Source of the DNA: Streptomyces sp. DvalAA-14 | Lineage (GTDB): Bacteria; Actinomycetota; Actinomycetes; Streptomycetales; Streptomycetaceae | Assembly: GCF_900091855.1 (NCBI RefSeq) | Contig: NZ_FMCH01000431.1 | Span: 1-53,755, forward strand | DNA: 53,755 bases | Direction of reading: 5' to 3' | In this document: piece after piece, positions 34,072 through 41,818 of the stretch | Numbering within the stretch: the stretch's first letter is position 1 | How the letters are laid out: every line of letters starts with the position of its first letter | Made by a program: the position numbers and the translations under genes | The notes under the pieces: generated by a model | The model's database searches: none | Seen by the model: the letters and a program-made list of their open reading frames with translations, nothing else | What the model was told of the DNA's origin: nothing

Positions 34072-34820
34072 GGCCCCCGGGCGGACCCGGCTCGCGGGGA
34101 AAGCCGCGGGCGCAGCGCACTGCGCACCCGCACGCGACTGCCGGACCCGCCCGGATGCCGGCGAGGCAGCACCGGCAGGGGCTGCCGCCGCCTGCGACTC
34201 GGCCGTTCGGCTCGCCCGGAGACCGTGGAGGGATGGATGCCCTGGACCGGGAGACGCTGCTGGGCGTGACCTTCGTCGGCCCCGGCGTCAGCGAACTGCC
34301 ACGCTCGGCCACCGTCGCGGTCGCCGGCGAGGTCCCCATCCCCCGGCTCCGGCACGCCGTGTCCCACTTCCCGACCATCAGCGAGGTCTCGGTACCCGCT
34401 CACGGCGTACGGAGGCTGAGACATCGCCCGCCGGCGGGCCCATCCCTCGTGCGGTTGCGCGCGGCGCGGCCCCATCGCGGGACCGGAGATGCCCGTCACG
34501 GCCCGGGCCCTCGGTGACGTCCTGCCGGGCGCTCCCGGACCGGGCCGACCCGTGTCACCGTCGTGACCCGGGGCTTCACGCGCTGCCAACTCGCCCACAG
34601 CGCAGGCGATCAGCGGGTAGGAGGCGCGAGGCGCTGCCCGCGCCGCCGGCGCCGACGGGATCACTGCGCGTCCCACCCGGCGGAGTCGCCGATCGCCCGC
34701 CCGGCGGCGGTCGTCGCCGTCATCACCAAGGCCGCGGTCGCGACCGGCCGACCGGCCGGTTTCCACCCCGACCGGCTCCGGCGCGGTGCGGCGGCTTCTC
34801 CGGCTGCCGCGCCGCGGCCG
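34072..34820. other. 749-base interval with no confident gene
   Basis: Lies between the thaumatin-like gene and the minus-strand SDR gene. The only candidate is a plus-strand frame 34233-34517 (94 codons, starting MDALDRETLLGVTFVGPG) with GGAGG immediately before its ATG, too close for normal initiation; its second half is Arg/Pro-rich as in non-coding GC-rich sequence. I see no hairpin terminator, repeat or RNA gene that I can support. Confidence 0.4.
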
Positions 34821-35459
34821 TCAGTTGGCGACCGATATGTGCCGGCGGATCGACGCGCCGTCGTCGAGCAGGCCGAGCACGCAGGCCGCCAGATCGGCCC
34901 GGGTGATCCGGTAGCCGCGTTTGACGTTGGTGTCGGTGGCGGTGCGGTACGAGCCCTTGGCCGGGTTGTCGGTGAGCTGCGGCGGCCGGACGATCGTCCA
35001 GTCGAGAGCGCTGGCGCGGACCGCCTCCTCCGCCCGCAGCAGGTCCGTCAACCGGTCCTTGAACAGCGGCTGGAGGATGGCCGGCTTGACGACGTACCGG
35101 GTGAACGGTCCGTCCCCGGCGTCGGCCGCCAGGGCGCTGCTGCTGGTCAGCACGAGCCGCTGGCTCCCGGTCTCGCCCATGGCCCGGACAATGCCGCGGG
35201 CGCCGTCGGTCGAGGCCGACGTCGGCCCCTTCCCGCGCGGCCCGATCGCGGTGATCACGGCGTCGGCGCCCCGCACGGCGGTTGCCGTGCCCGCCGGATC
35301 CGTGACCTCGGCCGTGACGACCCGCAAGGCCTGGTGGGCGGCCACGGTCAGCCGCGCCGGATCGCGGACGACGGCGGTCACCTCGTGCCCCGCCTCGAGC
35401 GCCTGCCGTACGAGCTGCGTGCCGGTGGCACCGGTCGCGCCGAATATGGTGAGCCGCAT
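34821..35459 (-). CDS. NAD(P)-binding SDR/NmrA-like oxidoreductase (212 aa)
   Basis: Rossmann-fold protein of the atypical short-chain dehydrogenase group (NmrA/BLVRB-like). MRLTIFGATGATGTQLVRQA is the GxxGxxG dinucleotide loop; VTAVVRDPARL, GADAVITAIGPRGKG and DWTIVRPPQLTDNPAKGSY follow. The active-site Tyr-x-x-x-Lys is not in the usual position, so it may bind NADPH as a sensor or reduce flavins or quinones. It is divergent from a TetR regulator with a shared inverted-repeat operator, and is almost certainly its target. Confidence 0.88.
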   Translation of the reverse strand: MRLTIFGATGATGTQLVRQALEAGHEVTAVVRDPARLTVAAHQALRVVTAEVTDPAGTATAVRGADAVITAIGPRGKGPTSASTDGARGIVRAMGETGSQRLVLTSSSALAADAGDGPFTRYVVKPAILQPLFKDRLTDLLRAEEAVRASALDWTIVRPPQLTDNPAKGSYRTATDTNVKRGYRITRADLAACVLGLLDDGASIRRHISVAN

Positions 35460-35476
35460 CGTCCGACCTCTTCCAG

Positions 35477-35520
35477 GTTAGTGAACACTCACACGTTATG
35501 ATGTGCGAGCGTTCACTAAC
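35477..35520. promoter_or_regulatory. TetR operator between SDR and TetR genes
   Basis: GTTAGTGAACACTC (35477-35490) and GAGCGTTCACTAAC (35507-35520) pair at 13 of 14 positions around a 16-base centre. It covers most of the 79-base interval between the divergent starts and so could repress both genes at once. Confidence 0.75.
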
Positions 35521-35538
35521 TTGTCAAAGGGAGATGCC

Positions 35539-36114
35539 GTGAGCACTCGGGAGCGGATCCTCGACGCCGCTGAGCAGATCCTGCGGACCCGGGGCGTCGC
35601 CCATGCCACGACCAAGGAGATCGCCAAGGCCTCCGGCCTGTCGGAGCCCGGGCTCTACCGGCACTTCAGCGACAAGGAGGACCTGCTGCTGCACGTCCTG
35701 CGGGAGCGGGTGCCCGGCGCCTCGCAACCGCACGTCGCGCCCGGCGAGGGCGAGATCGAGGCGAACCTCGCCGAGATGGCCCGGGCCGCACTCGACTTCT
35801 ACCAGCGGTCGTTTCCCATGCTGGCCTCCCTGCTGGCGGATCCGCAGCGGATGGCCGCGCACCGCGAGTCGATGAGCAGGCACGGCGGCGGGCCCGACAA
35901 GGCGGTCAGCCGGTTCGCCGCCTATCTGCGCGCCGAGCAGGACCTGGGCCGCGTCGCCGCGGCGGCCGATCCCGACGCCGCGGCCTCGCTGCTGATCGGA
36001 GCCTGCTTCCAACAGGCCTTCCTGCGCTACTACGCCGAGGGCCCGGACGCCGCCCCCGCCCCGGCGTCGACAGCCCGCGCCCTGGCCCGCACCGTCACCC
36101 GCGCCCTCGGCTGA
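35539..36114 (+). CDS. TetR family transcriptional regulator (191 aa)
   Basis: N-terminal TetR helix-turn-helix (STRERILDAAEQILRTRGVA, then TTKEIAKASGLSEPGLYRHF and SDKEDLL) and a variable helical ligand domain ending ASTARALARTVTRALG. The GTG at 35539 follows AAGGGAG and gives the classic short N terminus; upstream in-frame codons belong to the operator. It is divergent from the SDR gene with a shared palindrome. Confidence 0.92.
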   Translation: MSTRERILDAAEQILRTRGVAHATTKEIAKASGLSEPGLYRHFSDKEDLLLHVLRERVPGASQPHVAPGEGEIEANLAEMARAALDFYQRSFPMLASLLADPQRMAAHRESMSRHGGGPDKAVSRFAAYLRAEQDLGRVAAAADPDAAASLLIGACFQQAFLRYYAEGPDAAPAPASTARALARTVTRALG

Positions 36115-36184
36115 CCGCAGGGCGGAGCCGCGGCCCCGCGAAAGCGCCGGGAGCCGCGGCTGGTTCGCCCCGCCGGGGCCGGGA

Positions 36185-37051
36185 TCAGACCCGGTCGGCC
36201 GCGATCAGCAGGTACTGGAAGCTGCCGTTCCGGTACGCCGTCAAGAACGTGTCCTCGATCCCCGTGACCAGGTGTTCCGCGTTCTTGCGCAGCTCCCAGT
36301 AGGGGATGGTGGACTCCGTGAGGTCCTGGACGTGGACGGGGACGAGCCGGTGGCGGGCCATCGCCCGGAAGTACGCCGAGCGCGGGTGGATGTCGCAGAT
36401 GTAGTGCGCGTTGATCTGGGACACCTCGCGGGAGGCCTGGCCGTAGGTGTCGTTGTAGCAGCCGGTGATCACCACATAGCGTCCGCCGCGGCGCAGCAGC
36501 CGGGAGTGCTCGGCGAACAGCAGGTCCAGTTCCACGTACATGCTGGACTCGTTGTTCCAGGACGCCGCGTACGCGCCGGTCGGGAAACCGGTGTCCAGCA
36601 TGTTGCGGTGGTGATAGCGCACCTTGCCGTCGATACCACGGGCCCGGGCCTGCTCGTTGGCGAACTCCGCCTGCTTGGCGGAGATCGTCACCCCGTCGGC
36701 GTGGCAGTCGTAGCGCAGATTCGCCACCACGCTGCCGCCGCCGCGTCCGCAGCCGGCGTCGAAGACCCGGTCGGCGGGGGAGAGCGGCCCGAGGTGGGAG
36801 GCGAGGAGTTCGGCCTGGGCGTGCTCCAGGCGGTGCAGCTCCGCGGTGACCCGCTCCCGGCGCCGGGCGGGATCCGCTTCGTCGAGCACGGACCACTCGA
36901 CGTCACCGACACCGTAGTGGTGGTGGTAGAGGTCGTCGATCTTCCCGAGCTCGAGGTTGACCGGGTTCTTCTCGGCGTTCCAGTAGTCCGCGACGCGGGT
37001 CTGGTACGTGGACTGGACGGGAATCGATGCTGTGGCGCCGGACTGGGACAT
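36185..37051 (-). CDS. Geranyl diphosphate 2-C-methyltransferase (288 aa)
   Basis: SAM-dependent enzyme that methylates geranyl diphosphate at C2, the first dedicated step of 2-methylisoborneol synthesis. The sequence follows characterised Streptomyces enzymes closely: VADYWNAEKNPVNLELGKID, DLYHHHYGVGDVEWSVL, motif I VFDAGCGRGGGSV (residues 97-109), the SWNNESSMYVELDLLFAEHS active-site stretch, VSQINAHYICDIHPRSAYFR, and the ending GSFQYLLIAADRV. ATG 37051 is used; GGAG lies 12 bases upstream. It is last of three minus-strand genes after encapsulin and the terpene synthase, 80 bases beyond the latter. The pathway product 2-methyl-GDP is the substrate of the neighbouring cyclase. Confidence 0.95.
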   Translation of the reverse strand: MSQSGATASIPVQSTYQTRVADYWNAEKNPVNLELGKIDDLYHHHYGVGDVEWSVLDEADPARRRERVTAELHRLEHAQAELLASHLGPLSPADRVFDAGCGRGGGSVVANLRYDCHADGVTISAKQAEFANEQARARGIDGKVRYHHRNMLDTGFPTGAYAASWNNESSMYVELDLLFAEHSRLLRRGGRYVVITGCYNDTYGQASREVSQINAHYICDIHPRSAYFRAMARHRLVPVHVQDLTESTIPYWELRKNAEHLVTGIEDTFLTAYRNGSFQYLLIAADRV

Positions 37052-37131
37052 GGCCAACGGGGTCTCCTCGTGGTGCTGATGCTGTTCCCCGCACGTCGAG
37101 ATGGCGTGCGGCTTTCCTGGCGGTGGTGGGT

Positions 37132-38181
37132 TCACCAGTAGTTGGGCAGGTGGTAGCGGTGGGTGTTGGTCGCGTGCCACTCGTGGTTGCCGGCCACCCA
37201 GTCCGACAGACCCTGGGCGTAGCGCTGCACGAGCGGCGAGATCGCCGACACCGTGGCGGCCTCCTCCTCGAAGGCGCGCATCACCTCGTTGTGGATCTCG
37301 ACGCTCTTGAGATAGGCGGCCTTCAGCCCGCGCCGGTCGTTGGCGGCCACGACCTGCGGCAGGTTGAGATGGGTGGGGTCGCTCGCCAGCTCCCGGGTGA
37401 AGGAGTAGAGGTCGTTGACGATGGTCGTCGCGTTGCAGGCCAGTGCCGTGATCCGCAGGATCTCGGGGCGGGCGTAGACCACCTCGGGCAGCTCGTAGCC
37501 GTCCACCGCGTCGACGATGGACAGACAGGGACGGAAGTTGTTGAACTGCCGCATGACCAGGTACTCCCACACCTCGGGGCGGTACCGGGTCTCGGCCCAG
37601 GCGGCCTCGGCGAGATAGCCCAGGTGCAGGCGGGCGATGTCGTGCACGAAGCGGCCGGTCTGGCTGGGGGTGGCGAAGGCGGCGTAGTCCTTCATGGCCG
37701 AGTGGTAGGAGCGCAGGGGGCCGTCGGCCTGCATGCCCTGCCGCCACCGCTCCTCCAGCTCCGGCGTGCCGTGGAAGGGGTCGATCGCCGACTGGGCCAG
37801 GATCAGCGGGCCGCCGAGCCCGCGGTGCGATCCGCCGCGGCCCTCGTCCTCCTCGCAGTAGCAGCTGTCGACGAGGTTCTCGGCCAGCAGCAGCTTGCCG
37901 GCGACGGTCAGGCGGTCCAGGTCGACCGCGCCCGGGTGCTGGAGCACCACGGCCCGGCCGAACTGGAATCCCGAGAAGTCTCCCTTCCAGGCCGGCGGGA
38001 ACAGGTCCAGGCTCCGCGCCCAGGTCTCCAGCCGCCGGTCGACCTGCTCGGCCTTCTTCGGGTCGGCCGGGGCGACAGGCCGGTACCTGAGCCCGGGGAT
38101 CGCCCCACCGCGCCGGGGGCGGGCGAAAGACGGCGGCCCGGGCAGCCGGCGCGTGGTGTCGGCGTGCGGGGGAGCGCTCAT
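37132..38181 (-). CDS. 2-Methylisoborneol synthase-type terpene cyclase (349 aa)
   Basis: Class I terpene cyclase converting 2-methyl-GDP to 2-methylisoborneol, the earthy odorant, or a close relative such as 2-methylenebornane. It contains DLFPPAWKGDFSGFQFGRAV, KLLLAENLVDSCYCEED, the NSE-type metal motif N256-D-L-Y-S260-F-T-R-E264, RQFNNFRPC and the ending HRYHLPNYW. Two oddities: the usual Asp-rich DDCYCED reads D105-S-C-Y-C-E-E here, so the second Asp is replaced; and the disordered Pro/Ala N-terminal extension is about 40 residues, whereas the S. coelicolor enzyme has about 110. ATG 38181 has GGAG six bases upstream; longer frames overlap encapsulin. It begins 16 bases after the encapsulin stop, so it is probable cargo of that shell. 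Confidence 0.9.
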   Translation of the reverse strand: MSAPPHADTTRRLPGPPSFARPRRGGAIPGLRYRPVAPADPKKAEQVDRRLETWARSLDLFPPAWKGDFSGFQFGRAVVLQHPGAVDLDRLTVAGKLLLAENLVDSCYCEEDEGRGGSHRGLGGPLILAQSAIDPFHGTPELEERWRQGMQADGPLRSYHSAMKDYAAFATPSQTGRFVHDIARLHLGYLAEAAWAETRYRPEVWEYLVMRQFNNFRPCLSIVDAVDGYELPEVVYARPEILRITALACNATTIVNDLYSFTRELASDPTHLNLPQVVAANDRRGLKAAYLKSVEIHNEVMRAFEEEAATVSAISPLVQRYAQGLSDWVAGNHEWHATNTHRYHLPNYW

Positions 38182-38197
38182 TGCGTACTCCACTCGG

Positions 38198-39640
38198 TCA
38201 CTCGGCCGTTCGGCCGATCTGGACGTTCTCCAAGATCCCGGCCGCGTCGGGGACCAGGATCGCCAGCGAGTAGTAGGCGGTGACGAGGTAGTTGACGATC
38301 GCGGCGGTGTCGACGCCCATGCGCCGCACGTTGAGACCGGGCAGGTGCTCCTCGGGGATGCCCGTCTGGTGCAGGCCGACGACTCCCTGGTCCGCCTCGC
38401 CGGTCCGCAGCGCGATGATGCTGCTGGTGTGCTGCCGGCTGACCGGGATCTTCCCGCAGGGGAACAGCGGGACACCGCGCCAGGCCGGGACCTCGTGCCC
38501 GTTCACGGTCGCCGTGCCGGGCAGCAGTCGGCGCCGGTTGCATTCGCGGAAGAACGCGACGATCGCCTTGGGGTGCGCGATGAAGAGCCCGGTCTCGCGG
38601 CGCATGCCCAGCAGCTCGTCGAGGTCGTCCGGTGTGGGCGGCCCGGACAGGGTGCTGATGCGCTGGTCGTAGTCGGTGTTGTGCAGCAGTCCGAACTCCC
38701 GGTTGTTGACCAGCTCCCACTCCTGGCGTTCGCGGATCGCCTCCACTGTCAGCCGGAGCTGCTGCCCGGTCTGGTCCATCGGCTCGTTGTAGAGGTCGCC
38801 GACCCGGCTGTGGACGCGCAGCACGGTCTGGGCGAGTGACAACTCGTATTCACGCGGCCGCAGTTCGTAGTCGACGAACCCGCCGGGGATCGCCGGCTCG
38901 CCCACATGCCCGGCCCGCACCGGGACATCGGCCTCGCCCGCGCGGTTCACGGGCAGCGATTGCCGCTCGGCGTACCCGGCCACATGGGCGGCCAGGGACG
39001 GCACCCGGTCGGTGACGTCGGCCAACTCCCGCAAGGGCAGGGCCAGCAGCACGCCCGCGGTGTCGGCCCGCACCGAGGCCGGCCACCGCGGGTCGGACCG
39101 GCCGACGGCCTCGTCCCCCACCTGCTCGCCGGCGGTGACCACCCCGAGATGGGTCTGCTCGCCGTAGTCGCCGGCCGCGTACCGGACGAACCGGCCGTGC
39201 ACCACCAGGTACATCTCGGTGACCGGCTGCCCCGCCTCGGCCACGACCTGGCCGGGCCGTACCTGCCGCAGCCGGAACCGGCCGGCGATCTCCCGCAGGA
39301 CGCCGGTGTCGGACCAGCCGCGCAGGACAGGCAGTTCGGTGAGTGTCTCGGGGATGACCTCGATGTCGTCGGCGCCGTTGTGCTCGAACTGCACCCGGCC
39401 CGCGCCGACGCGCAGCCGAACGCGCCGGTTGACCCGGTAGGTGCCGCTCCTGACCTCCACCCACGGCAGCGCCCGCAGCAGCCAGCGCGAGCTGATGGCC
39501 CGCATCTGCGGCTCGGACTTGGTGGTGGTGGCGAGCTGACGCGCCGCCGAGGTGCCGAGACTGGTGCGCTGTTCGCCGGCGGCGGCCTCGGGCACCGGAT
39601 CGTCGAGGACGGGACCGGTGGCGCCTTCCGGTGTGGACAC
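38198..39640 (-). CDS. Family 2B encapsulin shell protein with cyclic-nucleotide-binding domain (EshA-like, 480 aa)
   Basis: HK97-fold shell protein of family 2B encapsulins, formerly annotated as a Crp/Fnr-like or EshA protein. After an N-terminal arm ([18 protein letters not shown], residues 28-45) the fold begins ([20 protein letters not shown]). A cNMP-binding domain is inserted at about 105-230 ([20 protein letters not shown] and [20 protein letters not shown], the phosphate-binding cassette region). The shell domain resumes to the end ([20 protein letters not shown], then [20 protein letters not shown] and [19 protein letters not shown]). GTG 39640 follows AGGAG at five bases. It heads an operon with 2-methylisoborneol synthase and the methyltransferase; family 2B shells are known to be encoded with this terpene synthase as cargo. 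Confidence 0.92.
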   Translation of the reverse strand: MSTPEGATGPVLDDPVPEAAAGEQRTSLGTSAARQLATTTKSEPQMRAISSRWLLRALPWVEVRSGTYRVNRRVRLRVGAGRVQFEHNGADDIEVIPETLTELPVLRGWSDTGVLREIAGRFRLRQVRPGQVVAEAGQPVTEMYLVVHGRFVRYAAGDYGEQTHLGVVTAGEQVGDEAVGRSDPRWPASVRADTAGVLLALPLRELADVTDRVPSLAAHVAGYAERQSLPVNRAGEADVPVRAGHVGEPAIPGGFVDYELRPREYELSLAQTVLRVHSRVGDLYNEPMDQTGQQLRLTVEAIRERQEWELVNNREFGLLHNTDYDQRISTLSGPPTPDDLDELLGMRRETGLFIAHPKAIVAFFRECNRRRLLPGTATVNGHEVPAWRGVPLFPCGKIPVSRQHTSSIIALRTGEADQGVVGLHQTGIPEEHLPGLNVRRMGVDTAAIVNYLVTAYYSLAILVPDAAGILENVQIGRTAE

Positions 39641-40103
39641 ATTTTCTCCTGGCGGATTGACACACAGGTGCGCGGCGCGGTCACCCCTGATCAGGCCGAC
39701 CGACCGCAGGAGCAAGCCAATCAGCGAGGGCTGCGGCCCGGTATGGCGTGAAAGGGGGCGCTTCAGGCACCGGCGGTGCAAACCTCCCGGATGAGGCAGA
39801 GCAGGGGCGCGCGCGAATCCGCGCGCCGGGCGCCCGCACGAAGGCCACGCGCCCACCGCCGAACGGTCGCGCCGGCAGACGAACCGACCGGCGGATCCTC
39901 GAACTGACACGTCGTCACGTCGCGCCGCGGCCACCGCGCCCGACCGGACGCCGCCGGTCGGGAAGAGTCGCCGACCGCTTCATATCCGTGTAACGCGCCA
40001 ACCGCTCGGCCGAAACCTGATCTCCCATAATGAGCACTACCGAAATGACCCGGTGGATGTGCGGCACCTTCGCATACCCCGCTTCACCATCCTTGGGGGG
40101 TCA
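39641..40103. other. 463-base interval between encapsulin and cysteine hydrolase operons
   Basis: Divergent promoter region. The part next to encapsulin (39641-39760) should hold its promoter; I see no canonical elements. The part next to the hydrolase is locally AT-richer, with CATAAT at 40026-40031 as a possible -10, about 73 bases before the start. The middle is GC-rich with no convincing coding frame or repeat. Confidence 0.45.
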
Positions 40104-40838
40104 ATGGACAACACCGTGCGCGAAATACGGCGTGATCCCGAAATTCTCGTCGGCCCGGTCACCGCGAAGCCCTATGCATGGCCCTATGACCTGTCCGTGC
40201 CGACCAACCGCCTCGCCCTGCTCTGTATCGACTGGCAGACGGACTTCTGCGGCCCCGGCGGATATGTGGACTCCATGGGTTACGACATCTCACTGACCCG
40301 CGCCGGGCTGCCCGCGACCCAGAAACTGCTGGCGCACGCCCGCGCCGTCGGCATGCTCGTCGTCCACACCCGGGAGGGCCACACCGCGGACCTGTCGGAC
40401 CTGCCGGCCAACAAGCGCTGGCGATCGGCGCGGATCGGCGCGGAGATCGGCGGGGACGGTCCGCGCGGCCGGATCCTGGTCCGCGGCGAGCCCGGCTGGG
40501 AGATCGTCCCCGAGGTCGCCCCGGTGGCCGGCGAGGTGGTCGTGGACAAGCCGGGCAAGGGGGCCTTCTACGCCACCCGGCTCGACCTCGTCCTGCGCAC
40601 GCGGGGCATCACCCACCTGATCCTCACCGGCATCACCACCGACGTATGCGTCCACACCACCATGCGGGAGGCCAACGACCGCGGCTACGAGTGCCTGATC
40701 CTGTCCGACTGCACCGGGGCGACCGACCCGTCGAACCACGAGGCCGCGCTCCACATGGTGACCATGCAGGGCGGCGTCTTCGGCTGCGTCGCCACCTCGG
40801 ACGACGTGATCGCCGCCACCGCGCCGGCGCTTGCGTAG
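40104..40838 (+). CDS. Isochorismatase-fold cysteine hydrolase, biuret/ureidoacrylate hydrolase-like (244 aa)
   Basis: Amidohydrolase of the isochorismatase-like superfamily using a Cys nucleophile. The triad is visible: Asp43 in [17 protein letters not shown], Lys149 in [14 protein letters not shown], and Cys182 in [20 protein letters not shown]. The [11 protein letters not shown] and [19 protein letters not shown] segments resemble biuret hydrolase and RutB ureidoacrylate hydrolase rather than true isochorismatases, so a C-N bond in a small ureide is the likely target. The start follows a G-rich stretch (GGGGGG) at 40095-40100. A second, paralogous copy starts 79 bases downstream, then an NCS2-like permease and an AtzH-like protein, suggesting an import-and-hydrolysis locus for a urea derivative. 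Confidence 0.9.
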   Translation: MDNTVREIRRDPEILVGPVTAKPYAWPYDLSVPTNRLALLCIDWQTDFCGPGGYVDSMGYDISLTRAGLPATQKLLAHARAVGMLVVHTREGHTADLSDLPANKRWRSARIGAEIGGDGPRGRILVRGEPGWEIVPEVAPVAGEVVVDKPGKGAFYATRLDLVLRTRGITHLILTGITTDVCVHTTMREANDRGYECLILSDCTGATDPSNHEAALHMVTMQGGVFGCVATSDDVIAATAPALA

Positions 40839-40917
40839 CCCCTCCCGTGCACGCGTCCGGCCCCGCCCGGACCGCCGGCGTCACTCCATGACCCGCTGGA
40901 CGAAGGCAGGATCCGCG

Positions 40918-41650
40918 ATGGAAGCCCCGCACCCGCTCACAGCCGACGCCGCCCCGTACCCGTTCTCCTTCGACCCCACCACCACCGCCCTGGTCGTCAT
41001 CGACATGCAGCGGGACTTCCTGGAACCCGGCGGGTTCGGCGAGAGCCTCGGCAACGACGTGGGCGAACTGCGCCGGACCATCGCTCCGTTGCGGGTGGTG
41101 CTCGCGGCCTGCCGCGCCGCGGGCATGATGGTCGTGCACACCCGTGAGGGACACCTGCCGGATCTGTCCGACTGCCCCCCGAGCAAGCTGCTGCGCGGCA
41201 GCCCCACCCTGCGCATCGGCGACCCGGGCCCGCGAGGCCGCGTTCTGGTCCGCGGTGAGGAGGGCCACGACATCATCGAGGAGCTCTACCCGGCAGCGGG
41301 CGAAGCGGTCATCGACAAGCCGGGCAAGGGCGCCTTCTACGCCACCGGTTTCGGCGATCTGCTCGCCGCCCGCGGCATTCGCCGTCTGGTGGTCACCGGT
41401 GTCACCACCGAGGTTTGCGTGCACACCACCGTTCGTGAGGCGAACGACCGCGGTTACGAGTGCCTGGTGCTCTCGGACTGCGTCGGCTCGTATTTCCCTC
41501 AATTCCACCGGACCGGCCTGGAAATGATCAGAGCGCAGGGGGGGCATCTTCGGCTGGACGGCCGATTCGGCGGCTTTTCTCGACGCGTTGACCACCGCGG
41601 CACCCGCTCAAGCCGCCACGGCGGAATCGGCCGCCCGGCCGCCGCGGTAA
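40918..41650 (+). pseudogene. Second isochorismatase-fold cysteine hydrolase, one-base frameshift near the 3' end
   Basis: Paralogue of the upstream gene. Triad residues are Asp29 ([14 protein letters not shown]), Lys134 ([11 protein letters not shown]) and Cys167 ([19 protein letters not shown]), all intact. After EMIRAQGG the frame leaves family-like sequence and runs on through an Arg-rich stretch to 41811. Removing one base from the run of seven G at 41538-41544 restores [20 protein letters not shown] and a stop at 41650, giving 243 residues, almost exactly the length of its neighbour (244). AGGA precedes ATG 40918. Because the shift lies in a homopolymer after all catalytic residues, it may be a sequencing error; as written the product would have an abnormal C terminus. 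Confidence 0.82.
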
Positions 41651-41765
41651 CCGCCGGGCCGCATCCCGCCCCCGGGCAAAGAGCACACAGCACACAGCGC
41701 AGAGCAACCAGCAGTCGACAGCTCCCGGTGAGCGGTGGCCATGCCGCACCGAGCGCCGTCCACCG

Positions 41766-41800
41766 CCCCGCCCCGCCCCGCCCCGCCCCGCCCCGCCCCG
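41766..41800. repeat. (CCCCG)7 tandem repeat
   Basis: Seven exact CCCCG units lie 18 bases upstream of the permease start at 41819 and after the repaired stop of the second hydrolase. In-frame codons of the permease continue through it, so a longer permease product (from ATG 41735) would change frame with copy number; the likely GTG start avoids this. Confidence 0.85.
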
Positions 41801-41818
41801 ACGAAGGGTGATCCCGCC

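Noticed and set aside
34233..34517. Possible 94-codon gene starting MDALDRETLLGVTF
   Set aside because: GGAGG abuts the ATG, the second half is Arg/Pro-rich and no family is recognised; kept only as a note in the interval entry.
38182..38475. N-terminal extension of the 2-methylisoborneol synthase to match the longer homologues
   Set aside because: The extension overlaps conserved encapsulin codons and is Ser/Arg-rich antisense-type sequence; GGAG before ATG 38181 supports the short form.
41735..41818. Extension of the permease to ATG 41735 through the CCCCG repeat
   Set aside because: The extension is Pro/Ala/Arg-rich with no family similarity, and the GTG at 41819 has a better-placed ribosome site.
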